Shown in pieces: positions 42,523 to 50,883 of a stretch of 64,000 bases of DNA. A program made the translations under genes and the position numbers. The notes under the pieces were generated by a model, which ran no database searches, was not told the DNA's origin, and worked only from the letters and a program-made list of their open reading frames with translations. How positions within the stretch are numbered: the stretch's first letter is position 1; the number at the start of each line of letters is the position of its first letter. Location: positions 11,771 to 75,770 of the forward strand of contig DBYH01000007.1 of NCBI GenBank assembly GCA_002310095.1. The letters are read 5' to 3'. This stretch comes from Firmicutes bacterium UBA1191. Lineage in GTDB: Bacteria > Bacillota > Clostridia > Peptostreptococcales > Anaerovoracaceae.

Positions 42523-45500
42523 TTATGCGGTTTCCGGCGCGGGCCCGTCATCTTCTTCGTCATCGTCATCCTTGGACGCCCGCTTGTTCAGGATGGCCGT
42601 CAGTATCTGGACCGCGAAGAATATGATCATCAGCAGCGTCCACTTGTCGACCAGTATCATCGGCAGTGTCATGTCTTCTGTGAGGAAGAATACAATGATG
42701 GAAACGATTGCTGTGAAAACGCCTCCCAGCTTGGCAGCGAGCATCTTCCTGCCTCTGGTGTCGGCCTCATCACCATCATTTTCATCGACCTTGTCTGTCT
42801 CCTGCTCGTCTTCCTCCTGCTTTCTGCGGAACAGCGCGACTATTGCGCCGATGGCTGTCAGTATTGCAGCGATTAGATTGATCAGTGCCCATGATCCGTT
42901 TCCTGCGCGCGGCGCCGCGTTATCGTCGATCAGAGTGGTTGGCGCAGCAGAGTCCGGAATGTCGTTGTCCGCGGTAACAATCGTTCCGTTTCCGTCACCA
43001 TTGCCGCCAGGGCCCGGATTGTTCCCGACAGGATTACCGCCGCCTGGGTTGCCGCCTCCAGGATTACCGCCGCCCGGGTTGTCGCCACCCGGCTCATCCG
43101 TATCGTCATCTTCCTCATCGTCATCTTCTCCGGCCGCCTCTGTCACAGTAAGCGTTCCGAGTTTCTCTGTAATCGTATAATTACTCTTTTTTGCAGTGCC
43201 GTCCCATTTGAGGCTGTATGTATTCTCACTCGAGCCTACTTCCGTCTGCTTGCCGGTAGTGGTAAATGTAACAGTCTCGCCATTGACGAGGCCCTTTATA
43301 CTGCCCTTTGCGGTGAGCGGACTGCCGTCGTACGTCTTCTCCTTGCTCGGCGTCTTTATTATAATCTCCGCTGGTTCGATGGTGAGCTCGCCGTCGACAA
43401 ATGTAACCTCATAGTTTCCTAACGTTACAGTGTTGCTCTTGCTGAATGGCCTAAAGCTGAAAATCTTTGACGACTTTCTTCCTTCGTATTCGAATGTGAT
43501 CGCATAAGGGGAACCCTTGACATTCTCTCCCGTTTCACGCTTCAGTTTATAGTTTATATTGTCTCCCTCAAGTATGCCGTCCTCTGTAGCTGTCAGTTCA
43601 GGATCCGCGTCCCCGTATGTCTTGGTTTTGTCGTTGGCAGTAATAGTCGCAGACGCCGGTGTTATTGTCAGTTTGCCGGCAACGTATTCGATCGTATAGT
43701 TGTCTGTGGCCTCTCCGACTTCCGCGGCACTCGGAACGATCTTGCCTGCATATTCTTTGGCGTTCGTTTCCTGTCCGTTAAGCGTTATGCTGGTGAGCTC
43801 ATCCTGTCCCTTGAGACCGGCCGCCTCCACCTTCTTTGTTATGTCGGCGTCGCTTGCGTACGCGCTGCCGTCTTCACCCTGCGGACCGCCGTTATATTCA
43901 TATGTCTGATCCTTTGCCGTGATCGTCAGCGGCGCCGGGGTAATCGTCAGTTTGTATGAACCCTCGACCTGGGTGAAGCTTTCATAATTTGCCCTGACAA
44001 GCACCGTGCACGAATCCGCCACGTTCTTGGCGTATGGCGCTTCAGTCGTCCAGGTCTCACCATTATCTGTGCTGTACTCCAAGACTGCGTCAGTCAGCTT
44101 AGTCTTTCCGTCAAGTGTCGCATACGCAACACCATAGTGCGACTGGGCATCGTACTCATCAGAATAATCCTCTGTATGAAGTTCAAGCTTATTGATGTTT
44201 ATCTTGAATGTCCTGGACACTTTGTCCCCGAGGCAATTCGTAACTGTGACGGTAACAGTTGTGGATCCAGGCTTGTCCAGGGCAGTGATTGTTGGCACCG
44301 CCTTCATCTGCGTATTGCTGGTTCCGTTTCTTTGCAGCGCAGGTTCATTTATCGTTACAAGCGTATCGTCATACTCATCAAAAGCGATCTTGTATTTGCT
44401 GAGCAGGACATTTGACGTATCATATGTCGTATTGCTGATGAACTCATTGACGAGGACCGTAATGTCTATGGTCTGTCCCGCTTCCATTGTCACGTCTTCT
44501 GGCTGGACAATGGCGGGTAGTTTCACGAATCCTGCTGAAATGTTGGTCAGGCCGTTTGAAGTCAGCTGACCAAGTGTCAGTTTATTGGTCTCTCTGTCAA
44601 AATCTGAATCGACATTGCTGTTAATAGGTCCCGCCGCAGATTGCTTTGTCAGCTTGACAACAGAACCGTCTGAAACCGTCGGCTTATCTATCACGATGTA
44701 CTGACCCGCATCCAGTTTGTATGTTTCAAGGGTAAACGCGCCGTTGTTGTCTGTCGTTGCTGTGTCGATGACAGTGCCGTCAGCGTCATAAAGGGTCAGT
44801 TTCACTCCCTTTATCAATGTCTCGCCGGCCTGATACGTGCTGCCGCTCTTGACTGTCCTGACGCCGTTCTCGTCGTAAACATCCCAGAATACCGAACCTG
44901 TACCGCCATTCTTTACTGCAACGTTATCGTACTTCCATGCGCAAAGCGGCAGAGTGCTTGTACGGCTGAAGTCACCATTCTCCGCCAGCTTGTAACGGAA
45001 CGAGCCGCCTGAGTATGCGGTCAGAATATCCGTGTTTTCCTTTGCATCGCTTCTTAGATCAAGGCGCAGATTGATTGCTGTCTGAGCCTTCACTTCAGGC
45101 GAATGTACCTTGATGCCTGTAACTCTGCTCCAGTCGGTAATTTCTGAAGCAGAAACATATTCCGACGAGGATGTTGGGTTCGTTTCTGTTGTATAGGTAA
45201 CTGTCACATCAAGGTGTCCATTGTTGGAGAGAATCTTCGCAGCGCCTCGCATGTAAAGATCAAGTTCTTCGTTGGCCTGAATATGACTCTCGCTCGTCTC
45301 CGAATTTGTCCATGTGATATCCGTGCCTATCCTTGGAACTATCACGTAGGCTTCCATATCGTAGATGGATCCCGCGGCAAGATCGCCAGGTCCCTTCAGT
45401 GTAATCATCCCATTGAGGGATTCTTCCTCGCCCGGATAGTACTTGATTTGTCTCAGCGCGTCAGGATCTCCCGGAGTTCCATAGTCATATGTAAGTTCTT

Positions 45501-48500
45501 TCTTGCCCGGAGCAAGATCCGCCCCGGCCTGCAGACTGATGTCGACGTGGACCGTGAAAACGGATCCGTCAGATTTGAAGAGCTTTGCGCCCGTCACATC
45601 GGTGTATGAAAGGCCGAGTTCGTCCACTACGGCTTTGTCCGAGAAAATGTATTTGGTCCTGTCGTAGTCATATCCCGTCTTTTCAGGAGCGGCATAGTGA
45701 TCGAGCAGGAGCGAAGCGTCAAAGTATATCTCTCCTATCGGGTGGTGATCGCCCAGGCTTGTGCCCGGAAGAGTAGTGAAGCCGACCTTCAAGGCCTGGT
45801 TGTAAACATTATCATCAGTTCCGTAGTTATACTTGTCCGTGAATTTGCTCTGGACGACGACACCGTCGGCAAGCTTCAGCTTGAGGAACCTTCTGCCGTC
45901 TATCGTCACGGATTCGGCGATGACCTGCGCCGAATCGGCCCTGTAGCCCATGAACGTCGTAGTCGAAAGGTCAGGAATGAATTCGTCATCGACTATCTCT
46001 ACGAATACCGCTTCGTTCAGCTCGCCCCAAGGCAGACCCTCCTGCTTGAACGGGTTGTTCGAATAAACTTCTGCCGCCAGATTGTCAAATCTTTCGTTGG
46101 TGCGCGGACCGATCCCCCAGAATTCATATCTCAGAGTGAAATCCGCTGCGGTCTTTCCGCCCTGATTGATGTTCTGGACCGCTGTAGTATTGAGGGTAGT
46201 CTTCTCGTTGAATCTGATCTTTCTGGTACTGTAAAGCAGGACCCTCGGCGGTTCCGGACCGCTGGCTGTCGATATCTTATTCGTCTGGGCATTTCCGATC
46301 GTCGCGTCGTGCTGCCTGTTCGAGCATACGCAATCGTCCCACGCGGCCTTTCCGATAAGGGTAAGCCCGACCATATGGTAATCATCCTTTACCCTTATCT
46401 CTTCTCCGTTCAAAGGATTGACCGTAAGTCGCTTCATCTTGATGTTTTTCATCATGTAGATGACTGTCTTCGTATCATCCTCGCTGTCATGGCTAAGGTC
46501 GGCATAGCCGTCGTATCTGAGTTTCAAGGAAGTGAAGCAGTCGCCGTCCTCAAGCGGGATCTTCACAGTCCTTCCCTCTTCAGGGATGTTGTCCGGAACG
46601 GTATATGTCAGACCTTCTGGATGATCCTTTGTCGTATACTCGAAGGTCCAGCCCGCGAGCTTAGGCATGGCGGTGAACTCACCGGTCAGGAACGCGAGCA
46701 TCTGATTCTCTTCGATCCCGTCCAGAGTCGACCTCGTATAATTGTTAAAGGTGTTGCTGTTTGACGCCCAGTACTGATCATAGGACTGCTTGCTCTGTGA
46801 TACCGACAGGGTTATTACCGGATTCAGAATCTCATCACGCCTCTCGCCGTACTGCCCGACATAGAACCCGAAGTGCCCGAAGGTGCTGGTGCCGTTGTTG
46901 ATCGGCTGCACCGGGATGGTGCCACTGTTGCGGGATGTGGTCGTATCGTGATAAGAATTGTACGAATATCCGTAGAAGTCAGGATCCACCTGCGGTCTCA
47001 GCTTAAACCAGAGGTAATTCTCCTCTTGCTTGTTTTTTCTGTACGAGGAGCTCGGATAGCCGTTCACAACAGGCGGTGTATAACTAACCGTTTCCCCCTC
47101 CGGCGTACTGAAGGAATCGCTGTATCTTACCTGAACCCAGGATCCTGATGACAAGTGCTCCGTCTCTGTTTTGTCTGTCCAGTCGTTTACTTTATAGTCA
47201 AAATCAGTTCTGATAGTACATGAATAATTGTCATCCCACGGATAACTCCATTTATAATCTGTGGAGAGCTTGTTCCACTTTACGGTTATCGTCTTGACAT
47301 GCACCCCTTCCGGGAATGGGTACGAAAGCACAAGAAGCGGATTTTGCGGCTGATTCGGATTTGCCCTGTTTGATTTGATCCTTTCGTTTGCGCTATTGAT
47401 ATAAGACGACGCAACCGGTACAGACGTGTCTTCATCCTCCCATGTCGTATAGAAAATGGAATCTATCTTCGATCTGAATGATGAATTAAGGCTATGCTGT
47501 GCGCCCTCCTTCATGATAAGCGTCAGAGGCTGTATCTGGTAAGGGAATTCCCAGGTCTGCGTTGCTTCTCCCGTATATTTAGGAATATACTGGATCCTTC
47601 CCGAAAGATTCATGTAACTGTTGTTTCGTATATTTCCAAAGGCCTCGTCCCTGTGAATCGATCCGATAACGACTTCATGATTCCCGTCAGAGCCGGTTTC
47701 CCACGAGCGCGTCGCGGCAGTATAGAAGTCATGATATACGGAAGTTCCCCCGTTACGGTAACGGACATCGTAAGTAAGGATTTCCGAGCCCTTTATGCTT
47801 TCTTCAACCAACTCTCCCGTTCCCGGCAGCTTGTATGTAACAATAGTATTCGGGGCAACATAGTCGGTTTTGACGTCAAGCGGGTCATCGGGATCTCTGA
47901 GCTTCCATTTGAGTACCATTCCCCCGTAAAAAGCGTTCAGGTTAAAGCTGTCCACGTTGAACCAGCGGGATTTCGGCGTTATATCGTAATAATAATTGGT
48001 AATGTTGCCTTCTTCATCTGTAACCGTTCCCTCGGTTACCTTCCACCCATTCCACTGAGCGCTGAAATCAGCCGATGTCAGATCTCTTGTTGACATTCCG
48101 GACGACGGTGCTTCGGCCGCCAGAAGTTTTTCCAGCATCAGTCTTTTGTCCGGTGAATAAAAACGGATGGAAACCATTTCTACGAGCGACCCGTTTTCTT
48201 TATATGCCTCAGGCAGTTTGAAACGGGGCGCGCCGCTTTTGTACGCTATGCCGCCGTTTGAATTGGCCCGCCCGATACGCGCAAGCATATTATCGCACAT
48301 CGGGTTCTGAGCTGTGGATAACGGAGTGGTTTCACCCTTATATGTATGGGTGGCAGTAATAACCGCTGAAGAATTGAAGTATGGCTTTCCTTCCCATACT
48401 GTTTTTTCCAGCCCTTTAGTTCCCTCGGACATTACGTTATCCAGACTTCCTTCATATGTATACTCGGTAACGGCTATGCGCGTGTTCTGCATGCCGTTGT

Positions 48501-49260
48501 CGATTAAATCTGCCGCCTGCGCAGCAGTAAGCTTTACCGATTTGAGTGTGAAAGTGTTTGTCAGATCAACATTGGAGCTGGTATTTTTGATACGTATGGC
48601 AAAAGTATGAGAATTGATCAGCTTAACTGCGGTGATGTCGTTGTTAGCTGACGGAAGTGAGTTTGAGTCAAATGCAACACCGTATCCCGGCACCTCAATA
48701 ACGAGTACCTTGTTGTTCGGACCTTCGACGGAATAGTCGACATAGACATGTTTCTGATTGGCTTCTGACATGTAATATGTGCCGTCTTCGTTCAGTTCGA
48801 AATTACTCGATATAGACAGTTCCTCATCCGAACTGGCCAAAGGACCGGCCTTTACGCCATCAGCGCTGCGGCTGTTTTCTTTCGCAGGTTCCTTCGCTTT
48901 CTCCGTATTTCCATCGCCTGCGTCAGCCTTTTCGTCTTTCTCGGCGGCAGGTGCTGGTTCGTCACCGTCATTGTTTTCATCAGCACCCGGCTTCTGCTGG
49001 TCCGCAGGGTTTTCGTCTTCGTCACCGGCTTTGTTTTCATCAGCATCCGGTTTCTGCTGGTCCGCAGGGTTTTCGTCCTCGTTATCAGCAGCCTTTTCAC
49101 CGCCGGCGGAATCGCCGTCACGGACATCTTCCGAAGCTTTCACATTTGAATCGGGTCCTTCCGCATATACGAAAAGCTGTTCCGGAATAAAAGTAACAAT
49201 CATCGCAGCCGACAAAAGCAGCGCGATCACCAATCTGGGGTATCTGTATTTTCCTAGCAT
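42523..49260 (-). CDS. giant secreted/surface protein with Cna/SdrD-type and MBG-like repeats
   Basis: 2245 residues. Signal peptide 1-33 (IALLLSAAMIVTFIPEQLFV). Residues 37-140 are acidic low complexity with two copies of a DEDENPADQQKPxADEN unit. A long unassigned region to about 1450 carries repeated Tyr/Trp-rich beta-strand sequence. A SdrD/Cna-B-like domain lies near 1480-1590 (GVKLTLYDADGTVIDTATTD). Three MBG-like units at about 1770-2040 share PAPLTITAKDQTYEYNG and ANDKTKTYGDADPELTATED. A GGGNP/GGDNP linker (about 2057-2083) precedes the end, which has hydrophobic segments near 2122-2140, 2175-2192 and 2200-2222 with charged tails instead of LPXTG. An adhesin or surface-layer role is inferred. 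Confidence 0.85.
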   Translation of the reverse strand: MLGKYRYPRLVIALLLSAAMIVTFIPEQLFVYAEGPDSNVKASEDVRDGDSAGGEKAADNEDENPADQQKPDADENKAGDEDENPADQQKPGADENNDGDEPAPAAEKDEKADAGDGNTEKAKEPAKENSRSADGVKAGPLASSDEELSISSNFELNEDGTYYMSEANQKHVYVDYSVEGPNNKVLVIEVPGYGVAFDSNSLPSANNDITAVKLINSHTFAIRIKNTSSNVDLTNTFTLKSVKLTAAQAADLIDNGMQNTRIAVTEYTYEGSLDNVMSEGTKGLEKTVWEGKPYFNSSAVITATHTYKGETTPLSTAQNPMCDNMLARIGRANSNGGIAYKSGAPRFKLPEAYKENGSLVEMVSIRFYSPDKRLMLEKLLAAEAPSSGMSTRDLTSADFSAQWNGWKVTEGTVTDEEGNITNYYYDITPKSRWFNVDSFNLNAFYGGMVLKWKLRDPDDPLDVKTDYVAPNTIVTYKLPGTGELVEESIKGSEILTYDVRYRNGGTSVYHDFYTAATRSWETGSDGNHEVVIGSIHRDEAFGNIRNNSYMNLSGRIQYIPKYTGEATQTWEFPYQIQPLTLIMKEGAQHSLNSSFRSKIDSIFYTTWEDEDTSVPVASSYINSANERIKSNRANPNQPQNPLLVLSYPFPEGVHVKTITVKWNKLSTDYKWSYPWDDNYSCTIRTDFDYKVNDWTDKTETEHLSSGSWVQVRYSDSFSTPEGETVSYTPPVVNGYPSSSYRKNKQEENYLWFKLRPQVDPDFYGYSYNSYHDTTTSRNSGTIPVQPINNGTSTFGHFGFYVGQYGERRDEILNPVITLSVSQSKQSYDQYWASNSNTFNNYTRSTLDGIEENQMLAFLTGEFTAMPKLAGWTFEYTTKDHPEGLTYTVPDNIPEEGRTVKIPLEDGDCFTSLKLRYDGYADLSHDSEDDTKTVIYMMKNIKMKRLTVNPLNGEEIRVKDDYHMVGLTLIGKAAWDDCVCSNRQHDATIGNAQTNKISTASGPEPPRVLLYSTRKIRFNEKTTLNTTAVQNINQGGKTAADFTLRYEFWGIGPRTNERFDNLAAEVYSNNPFKQEGLPWGELNEAVFVEIVDDEFIPDLSTTTFMGYRADSAQVIAESVTIDGRRFLKLKLADGVVVQSKFTDKYNYGTDDNVYNQALKVGFTTLPGTSLGDHHPIGEIYFDASLLLDHYAAPEKTGYDYDRTKYIFSDKAVVDELGLSYTDVTGAKLFKSDGSVFTVHVDISLQAGADLAPGKKELTYDYGTPGDPDALRQIKYYPGEEESLNGMITLKGPGDLAAGSIYDMEAYVIVPRIGTDITWTNSETSESHIQANEELDLYMRGAAKILSNNGHLDVTVTYTTETNPTSSSEYVSASEITDWSRVTGIKVHSPEVKAQTAINLRLDLRSDAKENTDILTAYSGGSFRYKLAENGDFSRTSTLPLCAWKYDNVAVKNGGTGSVFWDVYDENGVRTVKSGSTYQAGETLIKGVKLTLYDADGTVIDTATTDNNGAFTLETYKLDAGQYIVIDKPTVSDGSVVKLTKQSAAGPINSNVDSDFDRETNKLTLGQLTSNGLTNISAGFVKLPAIVQPEDVTMEAGQTIDITVLVNEFISNTTYDTSNVLLSKYKIAFDEYDDTLVTINEPALQRNGTSNTQMKAVPTITALDKPGSTTVTVTVTNCLGDKVSRTFKININKLELHTEDYSDEYDAQSHYGVAYATLDGKTKLTDAVLEYSTDNGETWTTEAPYAKNVADSCTVLVRANYESFTQVEGSYKLTITPAPLTITAKDQTYEYNGGPQGEDGSAYASDADITKKVEAAGLKGQDELTSITLNGQETNAKEYAGKIVPSAAEVGEATDNYTIEYVAGKLTITPASATITANDKTKTYGDADPELTATEDGILEGDNINYKLKRETGENVKGSPYAITFEYEGRKSSKIFSFRPFSKSNTVTLGNYEVTFVDGELTIEPAEIIIKTPSKEKTYDGSPLTAKGSIKGLVNGETVTFTTTGKQTEVGSSENTYSLKWDGTAKKSNYTITEKLGTLTVTEAAGEDDDEEDDDTDEPGGDNPGGGNPGGGNPGGGNPVGNNPGPGGNGDGNGTIVTADNDIPDSAAPTTLIDDNAAPRAGNGSWALINLIAAILTAIGAIVALFRRKQEEDEQETDKVDENDGDEADTRGRKMLAAKLGGVFTAIVSIIVFFLTEDMTLPMILVDKWTLLMIIFFAVQILTAILNKRASKDDDDEEDDGPAPETA

Positions 49261-49328
49261 AACAACAACCTTGGATCTATCCTATCCGCTTCTTTTCTAC
49301 CCAAATGATACCCCTCTTGTGAGCCTTG

Positions 49329-49337
49329 ATTATATCA
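49329..49337 (-). promoter_or_regulatory. extended -10 promoter of giant surface protein gene
   Basis: Minus-strand TGATATAAT in the context GTGATATAATCAA, with a poor -35. The same 13 bases recur before the 50763 gene. Leader of about 65 bases. Confidence 0.55.
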
Positions 49338-49410
49338 CATAAGGTGTCCGGAGGAAAGAAAGCCCATGCCTGTTCCCCTAAAAATACACATCTTTACCGT
49401 TTTACCATAT

Positions 49411-49443
49411 AAAAAAGCAACCCCCGCTTTGGCGGAAGCTGCT
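49411..49443 (-). terminator. terminator of thioesterase gene
   Basis: GCAGCTTCC and GGGGGTTGC pair imperfectly around GCCAAAGC, followed on the minus strand by six T residues. Confidence 0.65.
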
Positions 49444-49460
49444 GCTTCATTCATGCAACG

Positions 49461-49892
49461 CTATTTCTTTTTGAAGTAGCTTTCGGCTTCTTCCCTCCAT
49501 CCGGCTTCCTCCTCGTCGGCCGGTTCGTCAAGAACGATACCGTGAGGGACAGGTTTCCCTGTCTCCGGATCGACCGACACGAATGTTGTGAATCCCTCCG
49601 CCCTGAGGATCTCCGTCTTCTCATCGTAGAGCCCAACTCTGATGGTGATGCTGGTCTTGCCCGTCCTGACGATCAGTCCCTCGTAGTAGACAATGTCGCC
49701 CGGATTGACGGAACTGTAAAAATCGAACTTGTGAGTGTTCTTGTAGAGCAGTCCCTGAGGGTCGCCGTATTCACAGTTGATCACTATGAAGGAATTCTCG
49801 ATCATCCACTCAATGCCCTGTCCCGCGTACAGATTTCCGTGGTGATTGAGGTGTTCCATTCTTATCATTCGTGAGGATTTGTATCTCTTCAT
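49461..49892 (-). CDS. hotdog-fold acyl-CoA thioesterase-like protein
   Basis: 143 residues with the N-terminal hotdog motif HLNHHGNLYAGQGIEWMIEN (about 14-33), where the Asn-His-His-Gly and following Gln-Gly-Ile helix match acyl-CoA thioesterases of the YciA/BFIT group. It should hydrolyse an acyl-CoA in the cytoplasm; chain length cannot be read from sequence. It lies 16 bases after the coiled-coil membrane protein gene and is probably on its transcript. The last 20 residues are charged (DEEEAGWREEAESYFKKK). Confidence 0.8.
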   Translation of the reverse strand: MKRYKSSRMIRMEHLNHHGNLYAGQGIEWMIENSFIVINCEYGDPQGLLYKNTHKFDFYSSVNPGDIVYYEGLIVRTGKTSITIRVGLYDEKTEILRAEGFTTFVSVDPETGKPVPHGIVLDEPADEEEAGWREEAESYFKKK

Positions 49893-49908
49893 ATGTTTCC
49901 TCTGCCGC

Positions 49909-50763
49909 TTATACTGTCATCGTCATCGTGCGCGCCACTCTGAATACAGGAGGCACCGCTCCGGCCGCTTCCGCCGACTTGACCGCCGGGCACGCCGGCA
50001 TGGTCATAACCTTTGCCACTCTGAAAAACTGCGGTACTGCGCCAGGCGCCGCCGAAGCCGCCGCAGGTTCTGCCGCTTCATCAGCTGTATCAGTTTCAGT
50101 CGTCTTGACCGCCGGACACTCCGGCATGGTCATGGCCTTTGCCACTCTGAAGAACTGCGGTACAGGACCCGGAGCCGCTGCAGGTGCTTCCGGGGCTTCC
50201 TCTTCAGCAGGTTCTTCGCTGATTCCGGCGGCCTGCTTGTAGACAAGCTCTTCCAGCGGTTCATTTATGTACTTCATGTCATCGAGGAATCCCTCGACCT
50301 TCTTCTCAAGTTCCTTGATCCTGAAGGAATCTCTCTTCTCCTTCTCCTCGATCTTGATGCTGAGGACTTCTCTGCCCGCGTCAATGCTTCTCGTCATCTC
50401 CTCAATCTGAGCCGTAACCTCCGCCTCGAAATCTGCCTGCTTCTTTGCCTTAGCGGCTTTCTTCAGATCCGCCGCGAGACCTTCTTCCTCCTCCTCAGGC
50501 TCTACTGCCTTTGCGCGGGCTGATCCCGCAATCGCCCTTCCGAGCCCCAGACAAATTACGCCCATGCCGAGATACGGCACGAACTGAGCGATTATGTACT
50601 GCACGGAATTGGACCACATGTCGGAGAATGACGCGTCATATGACTGCAGATAGGTCTTCGTATAGCTCACCGCCGTCCACAGCATAAACAGTGAAACGAT
50701 GAGCAGAATGATTCCGATTATATAGAAAACTACCGAGCTTGCAGGTGTTCTTTTGTTATCCAT
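49909..50763 (-). CDS. membrane protein with coiled coil and threefold PQFFRVAK-MTM motif
   Basis: 284 residues, not recognised. Two membrane helices (about 10-32 and 55-80) flank a short outside loop. An acidic/Lys-Ala region and a predicted coiled coil (about 95-165, with EEKEKRDSFRIKELEKKVEG) follow. After an Ala/Pro/Glu linker, the C-terminus carries three copies of one motif: PVPQFFRVAKAMTMPECPAV, AVPQFFRVAKVMTMPACPAV and the shorter PPVFRVARTMTMTV that ends the protein. The repeats sit in disordered linkers and look like short binding or processing motifs. GAAAGGA precedes ATG. A role at the membrane with cytoplasmic partners is inference. Confidence 0.75.
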   Translation of the reverse strand: MDNKRTPASSVVFYIIGIILLIVSLFMLWTAVSYTKTYLQSYDASFSDMWSNSVQYIIAQFVPYLGMGVICLGLGRAIAGSARAKAVEPEEEEEGLAADLKKAAKAKKQADFEAEVTAQIEEMTRSIDAGREVLSIKIEEKEKRDSFRIKELEKKVEGFLDDMKYINEPLEELVYKQAAGISEEPAEEEAPEAPAAAPGPVPQFFRVAKAMTMPECPAVKTTETDTADEAAEPAAASAAPGAVPQFFRVAKVMTMPACPAVKSAEAAGAVPPVFRVARTMTMTV

Positions 50764-50810
50764 TTTGTATCCTTTCGTCGCGCTTTTTAATCTCTAATAT
50801 CATCCGTTTG

Positions 50811-50819
50811 ATTATATCA
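50811..50819 (-). promoter_or_regulatory. extended -10 promoter before the coiled-coil membrane protein
   Basis: Minus-strand TGATATAAT in GTGATATAATCAA, identical over 13 bases to the element at 49329; no -35 box. Confidence 0.55.
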
Positions 50820-50883
50820 CAAAACGCCTCTTTTTTTTTCCGCGTCTTTATGTTTTTTTGCGGTGTTTCGGCGGGTTTTTCCG

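Noticed and set aside
42100..42523. Sortase signal (LPXTG) for the surface protein
   Set aside because: No LPXTG-like motif is found before the C-terminal hydrophobic segments, and several segments are present instead of one.
43010..43095. Tandem GC-rich repeats as a possible CRISPR or satellite
   Set aside because: They are in frame and encode the GGGNP/GGDNP linker of the surface protein.
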